A stretch of DNA of 64,000 nt from Nostoc sp. PCC 7524 (lineage in GTDB: Bacteria > Cyanobacteriota > Cyanobacteriia > Cyanobacteriales > Nostocaceae), in the NCBI RefSeq assembly GCF_000316645.1, contig NC_019684.1, forward strand, positions 4,624,001 to 4,688,000, in the 5' to 3' direction. Positions 8,018-17,579 of this stretch are shown piece after piece; the stretch's first letter is position 1; each line of letters starts with the position of its first letter. A program made the position numbers and the translations under genes. A model generated the notes under the pieces. The model searched no databases. It was given only the letters and a program-made list of their open reading frames with translations, and had not been told where the DNA came from.

Positions 8018-8178
8018 AACATATAAAATTATGATGTATCAAAAATTCATCACGCTTGTATTTTAAATTGCACAGCCAAAACCATTAGCGGTAAACTAAA
8101 ACCAATTTACTTAAAAAGTCAATAAGTAATTATTTTCGTTAAATTGGGATCACATCAAAGCGTGAGGATTGATACGAG

Positions 8179-9765
8179 ATGCGTGTTCTACTGGTATATC
8201 CAATATTTCCCAAAACCTTTTGGTCATACGAAAAAATTCTGGCTTTAGTTGATCGCAAAGTGCTGTTACCACCACTGGGTTTAGTAACAGTAGCGGCGAT
8301 TCTGCCCCAAGAGTGGGAATTTAAGCTGGTGGATCGCAACATTCGTCCAGCCACAGAAGCAGAATGGGCGTGGGCGGATATCGTGATTTTCTCCGCGATG
8401 ATTGTCCAAAAACAAGATTTACTTGAACAAATCCAAGAAGCCAAACAGCGCGGTAAATTGGTGGCTGTTGGTGGCCCTTATCCGACATCTACACCCCATG
8501 AAGTGCAGAATGTGGGCGCAGATTTCCTGATTTTAGATGAAGGGGAAATCACCTTACCCATGTTTGTGGAAGCAGTGCAACAGGGAGAAACTTCTGGTAC
8601 ATTCCGCACCACTGAAAAACCAGATGTGACAAGTACACCCATACCCCGCTTTGACTTACTAGAATTTGATGCTTATGACATGATGTCGGTGCAGTTTTCC
8701 CGTGGCTGCCCCTTCCAATGTGAATTCTGCGACATCATTGTACTGTATGGACGCAAACCCCGTACCAAAACCCCAGCGCAACTATTAGCCGAGTTAGATT
8801 ACCTCTATGAATTGGGTTGGCGGCGAGGTGTGTTCATGGTAGATGACAACTTTATCGGTAACAAGCGTAATGTCAAACTGTTGCTGAAAGAGTTAAAAGT
8901 ATGGATGGCAGAACATGAGTATCCATTCCGGTTTGATACCGAGGCTTCAGTGGATTTAGCACAAGATCCAGAATTAATGGAGTTGATGGTTGAGTCTGGC
9001 TTTGCGGCGGTATTTTTAGGAATTGAAACGCCAGATGAGGATAGCTTACAACTAACGAAGAAATTCCAAAATACCCGTAGTTCGTTAACTGATGCAGTAC
9101 AAAGCATCATCAAAGCGGGGTTGCGCCCAATGGCTGGATTTATTATTGGGTTTGACGGTGAAAAAGCCGGCGCAGGCGATCGCATCGTCAGATTTGCCGA
9201 ACAAGCAGCTATTCCCTCCACAACCTTCGCCATGTTGCAAGCCTTACCCAATACAGCATTGTGGCATCGGCTGAAAAAAGAAGGAAGATTACGGGAAAAT
9301 CAAGATGGAAATATCAACCAAACCACGTTGATGAATTTCATTCCTACCCGTCCCTTAGAAGATATCGCCAGAGAATACATTGAAGCTTTCTGTACTTTAT
9401 ATGATCCTGTGAAGTATTTGGATCGCACCTATCGCTGTTTTTTGATGATGGGTTCACCAAGTTGGAATGCACCCTTCAAATGGCCAGAGTTGATAGTCAT
9501 TAAAGCCTTGCTGATTGTAATTTGGCGGCAAGGAATTAAGCGGGAAACTCGGTGGAAATTCTGGCATCACCTATTTAGCATCATCAAGCGTAATCCCAGA
9601 GTTGCGGAACATTATCTGGCTGCTTGCGCCCATAACGAGCATTTTCTAGAATATCGCCAAATTGTGCGCGACCAAATTGAAAAACAACTATCTGAATACT
9701 TAGCGCAAGGTGTAGAAAAACCTTATGTACCTGTGGAGAAAAAAGCTGAAGCAATAGCTAGCTAA
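8179..9765 (+). CDS. B12-binding-domain radical SAM protein with DUF4070-type C-terminus
   Basis: A 528-residue protein in three parts. Residues 1-150 are a Rossmann-like cobalamin-binding domain (MRVLLVYPIFP start, VAVGGPYPTSTP, LILDEGEIT) without the classic DxHxxG base-off motif. Residues about 170-390 are the radical SAM barrel with the cluster motif CPFQCEFC. The remainder matches the DUF4070-type tail (LYDPVKYLDRTYRCF). Members act in methyl transfer or other radical modification, for example of lipids or tetrapyrroles, but the substrate here is unknown. It stands alone, with 196 bp before it and a palindromic repeat after it. Close relatives are widespread in cyanobacteria. Confidence 0.85.
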   Translation: MRVLLVYPIFPKTFWSYEKILALVDRKVLLPPLGLVTVAAILPQEWEFKLVDRNIRPATEAEWAWADIVIFSAMIVQKQDLLEQIQEAKQRGKLVAVGGPYPTSTPHEVQNVGADFLILDEGEITLPMFVEAVQQGETSGTFRTTEKPDVTSTPIPRFDLLEFDAYDMMSVQFSRGCPFQCEFCDIIVLYGRKPRTKTPAQLLAELDYLYELGWRRGVFMVDDNFIGNKRNVKLLLKELKVWMAEHEYPFRFDTEASVDLAQDPELMELMVESGFAAVFLGIETPDEDSLQLTKKFQNTRSSLTDAVQSIIKAGLRPMAGFIIGFDGEKAGAGDRIVRFAEQAAIPSTTFAMLQALPNTALWHRLKKEGRLRENQDGNINQTTLMNFIPTRPLEDIAREYIEAFCTLYDPVKYLDRTYRCFLMMGSPSWNAPFKWPELIVIKALLIVIWRQGIKRETRWKFWHHLFSIIKRNPRVAEHYLAACAHNEHFLEYRQIVRDQIEKQLSEYLAQGVEKPYVPVEKKAEAIAS

Positions 9766-9791
9766 GTCAACAACCTCAACAGCTAGACTAT

Positions 9792-9856
9792 GTATGGTGC
9801 GTCAGTCAGAGAAAATCTTGATATACCAAGAAATTATTCGTACTGACGCACCCTAC
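9792..9856. repeat. Dispersed inverted repeat, copy 1 of 4 (reverse orientation)
   Basis: Arms GGTGCGTCAGT (9796-9806) and ACTGACGCACC (9842-9852) enclose a 35-base loop. Read on the minus strand the loop begins ACGAATAATTTCTTGG, matching the loops of the copies at 22925 and 35696. It lies between two convergent genes and could fold as a hairpin in either transcript. Confidence 0.8.
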
Positions 9857-9877
9857 GAACATTAAAGTTAGGATAAT

Positions 9878-10711
9878 TTATTTTTTGGTGTTGCCCATCC
9901 CTGTAATTTTGGCAACTAATTCTGATACTTGTTTCATTAGAGAAATATCAATATCAATCTGATAATCTTTCTGCTGCAAAATACCCATCACCACTTTTTC
10001 TAAATCTGCATTGCCTTTCCTTGCACCCAAACCATTAACTGCACACTCAATTTGCTTCACGCCACAATTCAAAGCAATGAGCGAATTCTCCACCGCCATA
10101 CCTAAATCATCATGACAATGAACAGAAACAACAGCTTGCTCAATATTAGGGACTCGATGAAAAATCATCTGTAAAAGTTCTGAAAATTCTGCCGGTGAGG
10201 ATAAACCTAAACTATCAGGAATACTAATAGTAGTCGCTCCATTTTTAATAGCAGTTTCAATCGCCTTACATAAAAAATCTGGTTGACTTCTGGGAGCATC
10301 AAAAGCACTCCACTCAACATCATCTGTATAATTACGTGCGAGTGAAATACTGTCTTTAATGATTTCTAATGTTTGTTCTGCTCTCAATTGAGATTGATTC
10401 TTTAAATTAACGGGTGTATAAGTATGAATTCTAGGCTTTGTGGCTGGTTTTAGTGCTGCTGCCAGAGTCGTAATTTCATTATGGCTTGCACTTGCTAACC
10501 CACAAATAGTAGATTTTTTAATGATTTGAGAAATATGAAATACTTCATGGAAATCCTTTTGAAAGTTACCAGGATAACCTACTTCAATAATATCTACTCC
10601 CATTTGTTCTAGTAATTGCGAGAGAGCAATTTTTTGTTGTAAATTCATTTGTACACCAGGCGTAAGTTCTCCATCACGCATGGTAGTATCAAAAATTCTG
10701 ATGGGATTCAT
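9878..10711 (-). CDS. LeuA-like DRE-TIM metallolyase, short form
   Basis: The enzyme belongs to the isopropylmalate/homocitrate synthase superfamily, which condenses acetyl-CoA with an alpha-keto acid. Visible motifs are the start FDTTMRDGELTPGV (DxTxRDGEQ-like), the metal-binding VSVHCHDDLGMA and the loop NGLGARKGNADLEKVV. It has only 277 residues and stops straight after ELVAKITGM, where true isopropylmalate synthases carry on into a linker subdomain and a leucine-binding regulatory domain. It thus consists of the catalytic barrel alone. The barrel is intact, so this need not be a fragment. The keto-acid substrate cannot be told; it may be a secondary-metabolism or lyase-type relative. Confidence 0.75.
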   Translation of the reverse strand: MNPIRIFDTTMRDGELTPGVQMNLQQKIALSQLLEQMGVDIIEVGYPGNFQKDFHEVFHISQIIKKSTICGLASASHNEITTLAAALKPATKPRIHTYTPVNLKNQSQLRAEQTLEIIKDSISLARNYTDDVEWSAFDAPRSQPDFLCKAIETAIKNGATTISIPDSLGLSSPAEFSELLQMIFHRVPNIEQAVVSVHCHDDLGMAVENSLIALNCGVKQIECAVNGLGARKGNADLEKVVMGILQQKDYQIDIDISLMKQVSELVAKITGMGNTKK

Positions 10712-10875
10712 TTAATTTTTATAGAGAAAAGCTATGTTTAAAATTAATTGGTAATAGGTAATGGATGATTGATTACCCATTAACTATTACCAACTTCAAC
10801 AGAGAATATCAGTTTCTCATGAGAGAAAATAAAGTATACTTGCAGCTAGTGCAGAAGTTGCCTGATGCACGCATT

Positions 10876-11370
10876 TTAGGCAGGAACAAACTTCAATGCT
10901 GCACCATTCATACAATAGCGTTGTCCTGTAGGGGCGGGGCCGTCTTCAAAAACGTGACCCAAATGTCCACCACAACGGCTACAATGTACTTCAACTCTGG
11001 TCATGAAAAAAGACCTATCTACAGTAGTAGCAATTGCACCTTCAATGGGTGCAAAAAAGCTAGGCCAACCAGTACCACTGTTAAATTTGGTGTCAGATTT
11101 AAATAGGGGTTGTTCACAACCAGCACATACATAAGTACCCTCAGCATATTGCTTATCAAGTGGGCTGGTAAAAGCACGTTCAGTTCCGTGTTTACGCAAT
11201 ACATGAAACTGTTCTGGCGTTAAAATGGTGCGCCATTCTGCTTCAGTTTTGGTAATTTCAAACTTAGTATTAGAAGCTGCCATAATGCTTGACCTTTGTA
11301 AAATATGGGGTGTTAACAAGACTGTGCCAACTAATGCAGCACCATTTTGTAAGAAATCACGTTTGTGCAT
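10876..11370 (-). CDS. msrB: Peptide methionine-R-sulfoxide reductase MsrB with Tat-like leader
   Basis: MsrB reduces methionine-R-sulfoxide in proteins. Both zinc CxxC pairs are present (YVCAGCEQPL and VHCSRCGGHLGH), as are the substrate loop KFNSGTGWPSF and the catalytic RYCMNGAALKF. The N-terminus MHKRDFLQNGAALVGTVLL resembles a twin-arginine/lipoprotein-type leader with a Lys-Arg pair instead of Arg-Arg, suggesting export to the periplasm or thylakoid lumen, or membrane anchoring. An alternative cytosolic start at an internal Met (MAASNTKFEITK) is possible. The gene is transcribed alone. Confidence 0.92.
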   Translation of the reverse strand: MHKRDFLQNGAALVGTVLLTPHILQRSSIMAASNTKFEITKTEAEWRTILTPEQFHVLRKHGTERAFTSPLDKQYAEGTYVCAGCEQPLFKSDTKFNSGTGWPSFFAPIEGAIATTVDRSFFMTRVEVHCSRCGGHLGHVFEDGPAPTGQRYCMNGAALKFVPA

Positions 11371-11807
11371 ATATCTATTATTTTCTATTTCTTACTTAAC
11401 CAAGCAATAAAGTTCTGGTGTAATTTCACTACCTTGATATTTAAGAAAATAGACAATTTTTCTGAAATGGTGCTGATAGAATGATTAAAATTCGCTAAAT
11501 TAGTTATGATAAACGCGTCTAGTACACTAAAACAAGAGTACGAATGTAATAGTTATAAGTTATACTAACTCAAAAAATTTTGGCGACATATATTTTGGTA
11601 GACGCAATCAACCGCATCTCTACAAGTGATATATCTGTCACATTCTTTTTTCAAATAGTTATTATTAGTTTTATAGGAGGTGACAGGTGACAGGTGACAG
11701 GTGACAGGTGACAGGTTACAGGTTACAGGTTACAGGTTACAGGTTCACGTTTTTACTATTAACTGTCTTAACGCGCAAGTTGTGACCTTTTCATAGGTCA
11801 TCTTAGT
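11371..11807. other. Gene-free gap with a heptamer array
   Basis: AT-rich DNA between msrB and a FUSC-type gene. Apart from the tandem array at 11677-11745 nothing else is recognisable; the msrB promoter should lie at about 11380-11550. Confidence 0.5.
11677..11745. repeat. STRR array, TGACAGG/TTACAGG heptamers
   Basis: About nine consecutive 7-base units: first AGGTGAC-type (five units), then AGGTTAC-type (four). The sharp switch from one variant to the other suggests expansion from two adjacent founder units. Confidence 0.85.
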
Positions 11808-12953
11808 TTAATTTTCACTTAACATGACTGCCATTCTTTGCAGTTTTCTGCCTACTTCTTCCATTGTATAAAAGAAGGTAAAAAACCGCAGCAATTCATC
11901 CATAGAATCATCGGTTTGCTTAGTTGCCTGTAGTTGATTTAATTCTTGTGTGGCATGAGCCAGTGCAATTTCTATCTCTGGCAAAGATATATGAGACTGG
12001 GTAGACTTAACGGCTATTGCTAAGGTAAGCATGGCATTTTGAGTTTCTTGTGCTAGTTCGGTAATTTGGGGTGAGAGCATTTGCCAGAAAGTATCTTGCT
12101 GTCGAGCTAGTACCGTATGTTCCATAGCTAAAATGTGTTCCCAAATCCTGCGAATGAGAAACTCCCAGGCTTCATTAACTCGTGTTTCTGGTGGTTCGCT
12201 ACTTTGTCCTTGTCTAACTTCTTGCCATAGTTCCTTGCCTGTTCGTAGGGATGTGATGATATTGGCTTTTAACTCATTGACGGCGGGGCGATCATATGTG
12301 CCTGTAAACGCACAGTTAACAACTAAGCTATAAAATTGTTCCAAATTGATCAGTGTTTGTGATAGGCAACGCCGGAGTTCCTTACCAGCACGGGCAGGAA
12401 AAATTAAATTATTCACCAGTAAAGCGACACCAATACCTAACAGCGTGTCTAAAAATCTGTGCCAAGCGTATAACCAAGGTGAGTGACTATAGCTCAAAAT
12501 CACGATCGCTGAAACATATCCTGCTAACTTAGCTGCTTCATGATATTTCCAATAGGAAGCTAGAAATATTGTCAGAAATACACATATTCCCAGTGACCAG
12601 AAACTACTACCCAAGATAATAGCAAACACTGCACCAGCGATCGCACCAATTAACGTGCCAATTAATCGCTGAATGCCTAGCTTGAGAGTGCTGCCGTGGG
12701 TAGATGACATCACAATAATCGCGGCAATGACTGCGTAAAAGGGATACTGCGAGTGCAAACTTTGGGAAATCACTAAAGAGATGGCTGAGGCTATGGCCAT
12801 TTTCAGTGCCATTTTGCCTTGCACCACCAATGACAACCCTTGGGGAGTAGCTGCCCAAGCTGTAATTTTCGAGATAATACGGTAAAAACGCGATCGCGGC
12901 CGACTTTTGACAGGACTAACCACCGGAGGAAGGCTATCTGTAGGTTTTACCAT
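11808..12953 (-). CDS. FUSC/aromatic-acid-exporter-like membrane protein
   Basis: A 381-residue protein. The first ~190 residues hold about six hydrophobic helices (for example LKMAIASAISLVISQSL, YAVIAAIIVMSSTHG, LIGTLIGAIAGAVFAIIL and LLGIGVALLVNNLIFPAR), matching the FUSC/ArAE family N-terminal half. The C-terminal half is soluble and helical (EFLIRRIWEHILAMEHTVLA). Family members are thought to export aromatic acids or other organic anions. No fusion-protein or ATPase partner is adjacent. Its transcript reads away from the amidotransferase gene across a repeat-rich gap. Confidence 0.75.
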   Translation of the reverse strand: MVKPTDSLPPVVSPVKSRPRSRFYRIISKITAWAATPQGLSLVVQGKMALKMAIASAISLVISQSLHSQYPFYAVIAAIIVMSSTHGSTLKLGIQRLIGTLIGAIAGAVFAIILGSSFWSLGICVFLTIFLASYWKYHEAAKLAGYVSAIVILSYSHSPWLYAWHRFLDTLLGIGVALLVNNLIFPARAGKELRRCLSQTLINLEQFYSLVVNCAFTGTYDRPAVNELKANIITSLRTGKELWQEVRQGQSSEPPETRVNEAWEFLIRRIWEHILAMEHTVLARQQDTFWQMLSPQITELAQETQNAMLTLAIAVKSTQSHISLPEIEIALAHATQELNQLQATKQTDDSMDELLRFFTFFYTMEEVGRKLQRMAVMLSEN

Positions 12954-12995
12954 GCCTGTTGGGAGAGGAATAACTTATTTGTAAGAAATTTAGCG

Positions 12996-13110
12996 CAAAT
13001 TGGGGATTGGGGACTGGGGACTGGGCATTGGATTTTCCCCTCAGCTTTCTCTGCTCCTCTGCTCCCCTGCTCCCCTGCTCCCATCACTCCCTCATCTCCC
13101 CTGCCCCCTA
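12996..13110. repeat. STRR cluster (GGGGACT-type and CTCCCCTG-type)
   Basis: Short tandem units of GGGGATT/GGGGACT (12996-13028) are followed by CTGCTCC/CCCCTGC units (13052-13110). The same two motifs occur together at 36433-36640. Confidence 0.75.
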
Positions 13111-13211
13111 TCCTTTTGATCAGATTGCAGCGATCGCACCAAAACAATGAGGACATTCTGAAGTATCTTGATTCTGAGGTATGAGTCAAAAATTCAGAAG
13201 CTGCAATATCA

Positions 13212-13985
13212 ATGTGTCAACTGCTGGGAATGAATTGCAATGTGCCAACGGATATCTGCTTCTCTTTTGAAGGGTTTTCGGCACGGGGAGGCAGAACAGA
13301 TCATCATAGTGATGGTTGGGGTATTACTTTCTTTGAAGGTAAGGGATGTCGGATGTTTTTAGATGCTAAACCCTCAATCAATTCTCCTGTGGCAGATTTG
13401 GTGAGGCGTTATCCTATTCACTCTACTCACGTTATCGCCCATATTCGCAAGGCTACCCAAGGGGAAGTGGCTCTGCAAAATTGTCATCCTTTTCGTCGGG
13501 AACTATGGGGCAGGTATTGGGTATTTGCTCACAATGGTAATTTACCAGACTTTAATCCAGAATCTCAAGGTTTTTATCAAGCTGTGGGTGATACCGATAG
13601 TGAAAAAGCTTTCTGCTTAATCCTAGAAACCATGCGGCAAAACTTCCCAGAAGGTAAACCTCCCTTAGAACAACTTTATCCTGTATTACAAAAAATTACT
13701 GAACATCTATCAGCTATCGGTGTTTTTAATTACCTACTATCTGATGGTGAACACTTTTTTACGCACTGTTCTACCAACCTTAGTTACATTGTGCGTCAAG
13801 CGCCCTTTGCAGCAGCACATTTAATCGACCAAGATATGACAGTAGATTTTAGTGAGTTGACTACACTGAGCGATCGCGTTGCCGTGATTGCTACAACTCC
13901 CCTGACAGATAATGAGGTTTGGATACCAATTCAACCGGGAGAATTGCTAGTATTTCAGGATGGTTTGCCATTGAAACATCCGTAG
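13212..13985 (+). CDS. Class II glutamine amidotransferase (YafJ-like)
   Basis: The protein begins MCQLLG, leaving Cys2 as the N-terminal nucleophile after Met removal, as in class II (Ntn-type) amidotransferases. Family motifs RGGRTDHHSDGWGI, IAHIRKATQG and FAHNGNL (glutamine-binding and oxyanion loop) are all visible. It consists of the glutaminase domain alone, about 257 residues, with no synthetase domain. A partner that receives the ammonia is not evident. It is monocistronic, followed 147 bp later by a histidine kinase gene. Confidence 0.88.
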   Translation: MCQLLGMNCNVPTDICFSFEGFSARGGRTDHHSDGWGITFFEGKGCRMFLDAKPSINSPVADLVRRYPIHSTHVIAHIRKATQGEVALQNCHPFRRELWGRYWVFAHNGNLPDFNPESQGFYQAVGDTDSEKAFCLILETMRQNFPEGKPPLEQLYPVLQKITEHLSAIGVFNYLLSDGEHFFTHCSTNLSYIVRQAPFAAAHLIDQDMTVDFSELTTLSDRVAVIATTPLTDNEVWIPIQPGELLVFQDGLPLKHP

Positions 13986-14132
13986 GAATGACTTGGTTAA
14001 GTCGAAAAAATGTTATCCTCTATGTGGATTTGCATGAATTTTATATGCTGGCTGAATTACCAACAGCGATCGCCAAGTCATCTTTTTCAGATAAGGAATA
14101 GGAATCATTAACCTTGATCCGGCCTGAAGCTT

Positions 14133-17100
14133 ATGCCGACAAAACGCCAATGTACGATCTTAATTGTTGATGATTTAGAACTCAATCAGGGAAAGTATCA
14201 ATCTTATCTGAGTGCCGATTCAGAAATAAGTCATACAGTCTTAACAGCAAAATCGGTAAAAGATGTCTGGAATTCGTGTTGTGATGGGGCTGGCACGGTT
14301 GATTGTATTCTGCTCAATGATCAACATGGATTAGAAATCTTAAAAAAGCTGAAATCCCAATGGGGAGAAGCCTGTCCTCCTGTAGTGATGATTGGTGGTG
14401 AAAATACGGACTTAGCAGTTCGAGCCATGAAAGGGGGAGCAGAAGACTATCTTGTACAAGAAAAATTAACTCCAGAGCAGTTATGCTACACGCTGAGAAC
14501 TGCGATTGAGAATGCTAAACTGCACCACAGCAAACAGCGATTCCGTACTATTTTTGATGCCACGTTTCAATTTATTGGGCTACTCACCGTTAATGGCATT
14601 CTGATAGAAGCTAATCAAACAGCATTGGATTTTGGCGGCTTAACACTAGCAGATGTGATAAATCGTCCTTTTTGGGAAGCACGGTGGTGGACAATTTCAT
14701 CTCAAACCCAAGGGAAACTGAAACAAGCGATCGCTCAAGCTGCTAGTGGGGAATTTGTACGCTATGAAGTAGATGTGTTGGGAGCAGGCAATAGCGTCAT
14801 CACCATTGATTTTTCCCTCAAACCTGTACGCGATCAATCGGGGCAAGTTAGCTTTCTAATTGCTGAAGGGCGTGATATTACTGAATTGGTGCAGATGAGA
14901 TCTGAACACCAACAGCTAGAAGCTGAATTGCAAAGGACAAACCAGGAATTAGAACAACGGGTAGCACAACGTACTGCTGAGTTACAACAAGCCCATGCTG
15001 CCTTAGCCCAACGAGAAGCCACGCTACGAAGTTACTACGACAACATACCGATGCTCATGGGAGTTGTCGAGTTAACTGAGAATGATATTCTTCACATTTA
15101 CGATAACGCCGCCACCTGTCGATTCTTTGGTAATGAACCAGATAGTACAACTGGGAAACTAGCCAGTGAGCTAGGAGTGCCGCCAGCTATTATTCAACAA
15201 TGGCTGATTCACTACCGAAAATCTCAACTCCAAGGTCAACCAGTAGAATTTGAGTATGTTCACGACGATGGGCAAAGACATCCTCAATGGTTGGCAGTAA
15301 CAGTTTTCCCAATTGATTCTCCCCTGTTTGAGCGTCCTCGATTTTGCTATGTAGCTCTCGATATTACAGACCGCAAACAAACAGAAGCAGCTCTGCGCCA
15401 AAGTGAAGAACAACTTCAGGAAAAACTGATAGAAATTGAGTCTATTTACCAATCAGCTCCCATTGGACTGAATGTTTTAGACACAGACTTGCGCTTTGTA
15501 CGGATTAACCAACGATTAGCAGAAATTAATGGATTTTCTGTGGAGGAGCATATCGGCCGCACAGTCCGCGAGTTACTGCCAAATTTAGCCGATACAGCCG
15601 AGCCGTTGTTACGGCAGGTTTTGGCGGGGCAACCACTCCTCAATGTCGAAATTGTTGGGGAAACTCCGGCTCAACCTGGTGTGAAGCGCACCTGGCTAGA
15701 AAACTTTTTACCGTTAAGGAATGGCGACCAAATTATTGGCATCAGTATTGTTTGTGAGGAAATTACCAAACGCAAACAACGTGAAGCTGAGTTACGACAA
15801 GTGTTACAAAAGCTCAATTTCCATGTGGAAAATTCTCCTCTGGGTGTAATTGAGTGGGATCAAAATTTTCGGGTGTCGCGCTGGTCAAAAGCTGCCGAAC
15901 GCATTTTTGGCTGGCAATTAGAGGAAGTATTGGGCAAGCGATTTGATGAATGGAAGATAGTTGTTGAGGAAGATATCGAACGAGTAGCCACTATGGTTAT
16001 ACAATTAGCCCAAGGCGCAGAACCGCGAGTAGTCATGCACAACCGCAACTACACCAAAACTGGGACAGTGATTGATTGTGAGTGGTATAACTCTGCCTTA
16101 GTAGATGAGTCTGGTAACTTAGTTTCGGTGCTATCGCTGGTTTTGGACGTGAGCGATCGCACACGGATGGCAACAGAACGCGAGCAATTATTACAACAGG
16201 AACAAGTAGCCCGTGAGCAAGCTGAAGCTTCCAACCGCATTAAAGATGAATTCTTGGCGATTCTCTCCCATGAACTACGTACCCCGCTTAATCCCATCCT
16301 AGGTTGGACTAAACTACTCAGAAGTGGCAGATTAAATGCCCAAAAACGAGGAGAAGCCTTAGAAATTATTGATCGCAATGCTCAATTACAGGCTCGTCTG
16401 ATTGAAGACTTACTTGATGTATCTCGGATTATCCAGGGCAAAATCAGCCTCAATATTTCCACCGTTAATCTTACTGCTACAATTTCCGATGCTATAGAAG
16501 CAGTGCGTTTAGCATCAGAAAATAAAAAAATTCAGATTCAAACTATTATTCAATCAAATTATGCACAAGTAGCAGGTGATCCAGCCCGTTTGCAACAAAT
16601 TATCTGGAATCTGCTATCCAATGCTGTTAAATTTACACCGCAAGGTGGACGAGTAGCAGTCAAACTAGAGCAAATTAAAAATTATGCTCAAATCACCATC
16701 AGTGATACAGGCAAAGGCATCAGTCCAGTTTTTTTACCACACATATTTAATTACTTTCGTCAAGAAGATAGTAGTATTACCAGAAAATTCGGTGGTTTAG
16801 GATTGGGGCTAGCAATTGTCCGTCACTTAGTAGAACTACACGGTGGCACGATTGCAGCTCATAGCCCCGGTATTGAACAAGGGGCTACCTTCACGGTGAG
16901 ATTACCAACAATTATTCCTGATTTAGATACTTCAGGGACAATTCAACCGCAAAATATCTCTTTTGACTTAAACGGCATTAAAGTTTTAGTTGTAGATGAT
17001 GATGCTGACGCACGGGAATTCGTCGCCTTTGTGCTGCAAATGTATCAAGCAGAAGTCATCACAGTATCATCTGCATTAGAAGCCCTACAAGTGTTGGCAC

Positions 17101-17348
17101 AGTCACAACTCAATATTTTAGTTAGCGATATTGGGATGCCCCACATGGATGGCTATGAACTGTTACACCAAATTAGGACTACAGCACCTGATTTTAATAG
17201 ACAAATTCCGGCTATAGCTCTGACTGCATACGCTGGAAAACTTGACCAACAACAAGCATTAGCAACAGGGTTTCAAATGCACGTACCCAAACCCATAGAA
17301 CCAGATGCTTTAGCTTATGCCGTTGCTAGTCTCGCTGGCATCATCTAG
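14133..17348 (+). CDS. Hybrid sensor histidine kinase: receiver-PAS(x4)-HisKA-HATPase-receiver
   Basis: A 1071-residue soluble signalling protein without membrane helices. Domains in order: an N-terminal receiver (residues ~7-125), four PAS/PAC segments (~145-680) with a coiled coil around 255-295, HisKA with His713 in LSHELRTPLN, the HATPase domain (NLLSNAVKFTPQGG, DTGKGIS, FGGLGLGLAIV), and a C-terminal receiver with Asp999 in SDIGMPHMDGYE. In the first receiver the DD pair is kept (residues 13-14), but the phosphoacceptor region reads LLNDQHGLEIL, with Asn62 at the usual Asp position and the following loop shortened. It may be a pseudo-receiver. No response regulator gene is adjacent, and the ligand is unknown. 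Confidence 0.9.
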   Translation: MPTKRQCTILIVDDLELNQGKYQSYLSADSEISHTVLTAKSVKDVWNSCCDGAGTVDCILLNDQHGLEILKKLKSQWGEACPPVVMIGGENTDLAVRAMKGGAEDYLVQEKLTPEQLCYTLRTAIENAKLHHSKQRFRTIFDATFQFIGLLTVNGILIEANQTALDFGGLTLADVINRPFWEARWWTISSQTQGKLKQAIAQAASGEFVRYEVDVLGAGNSVITIDFSLKPVRDQSGQVSFLIAEGRDITELVQMRSEHQQLEAELQRTNQELEQRVAQRTAELQQAHAALAQREATLRSYYDNIPMLMGVVELTENDILHIYDNAATCRFFGNEPDSTTGKLASELGVPPAIIQQWLIHYRKSQLQGQPVEFEYVHDDGQRHPQWLAVTVFPIDSPLFERPRFCYVALDITDRKQTEAALRQSEEQLQEKLIEIESIYQSAPIGLNVLDTDLRFVRINQRLAEINGFSVEEHIGRTVRELLPNLADTAEPLLRQVLAGQPLLNVEIVGETPAQPGVKRTWLENFLPLRNGDQIIGISIVCEEITKRKQREAELRQVLQKLNFHVENSPLGVIEWDQNFRVSRWSKAAERIFGWQLEEVLGKRFDEWKIVVEEDIERVATMVIQLAQGAEPRVVMHNRNYTKTGTVIDCEWYNSALVDESGNLVSVLSLVLDVSDRTRMATEREQLLQQEQVAREQAEASNRIKDEFLAILSHELRTPLNPILGWTKLLRSGRLNAQKRGEALEIIDRNAQLQARLIEDLLDVSRIIQGKISLNISTVNLTATISDAIEAVRLASENKKIQIQTIIQSNYAQVAGDPARLQQIIWNLLSNAVKFTPQGGRVAVKLEQIKNYAQITISDTGKGISPVFLPHIFNYFRQEDSSITRKFGGLGLGLAIVRHLVELHGGTIAAHSPGIEQGATFTVRLPTIIPDLDTSGTIQPQNISFDLNGIKVLVVDDDADAREFVAFVLQMYQAEVITVSSALEALQVLAQSQLNILVSDIGMPHMDGYELLHQIRTTAPDFNRQIPAIALTAYAGKLDQQQALATGFQMHVPKPIEPDALAYAVASLAGII

Positions 17349-17384
17349 GGAGTGGGGAGTGGGGAGTGGGGAGTGGGGGAGTAG
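17349..17384. repeat. STRR array GGGGAGT directly after the kinase stop
   Basis: Four to five tandem GGGGAGT units start one base after the TAG of the histidine kinase gene. The same motif forms the 3' ends of scpB and ispD. Confidence 0.8.
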
Positions 17385-17567
17385 GTGAGATGAGGAAACA
17401 GGGGAGCAGCAAGCCCTAATTAGACTGCTTTGTTTGGGTGTTCATACTGTCAGTAGATTCTTGGATTGGTTTCCTGAAAAATTTTTGCTAGTTTTCCGGA
17501 ACTGTTCAAAATCCAGTGGTATTACTTATTAGAGTACAGCAAAGTACAGCGACTTATACAGAAACTT

Positions 17568-17573
17568 TATAAT
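17568..17573 (+). promoter_or_regulatory. Candidate -10 box for a small RNA
   Basis: TATAAT stands 36 bases before a strong terminator hairpin, in a region with no gene. No clear -35 hexamer is visible. A start at about 17580 would give an RNA of about 60 bases. Confidence 0.4.
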
Positions 17574-17579
17574 GAACCC

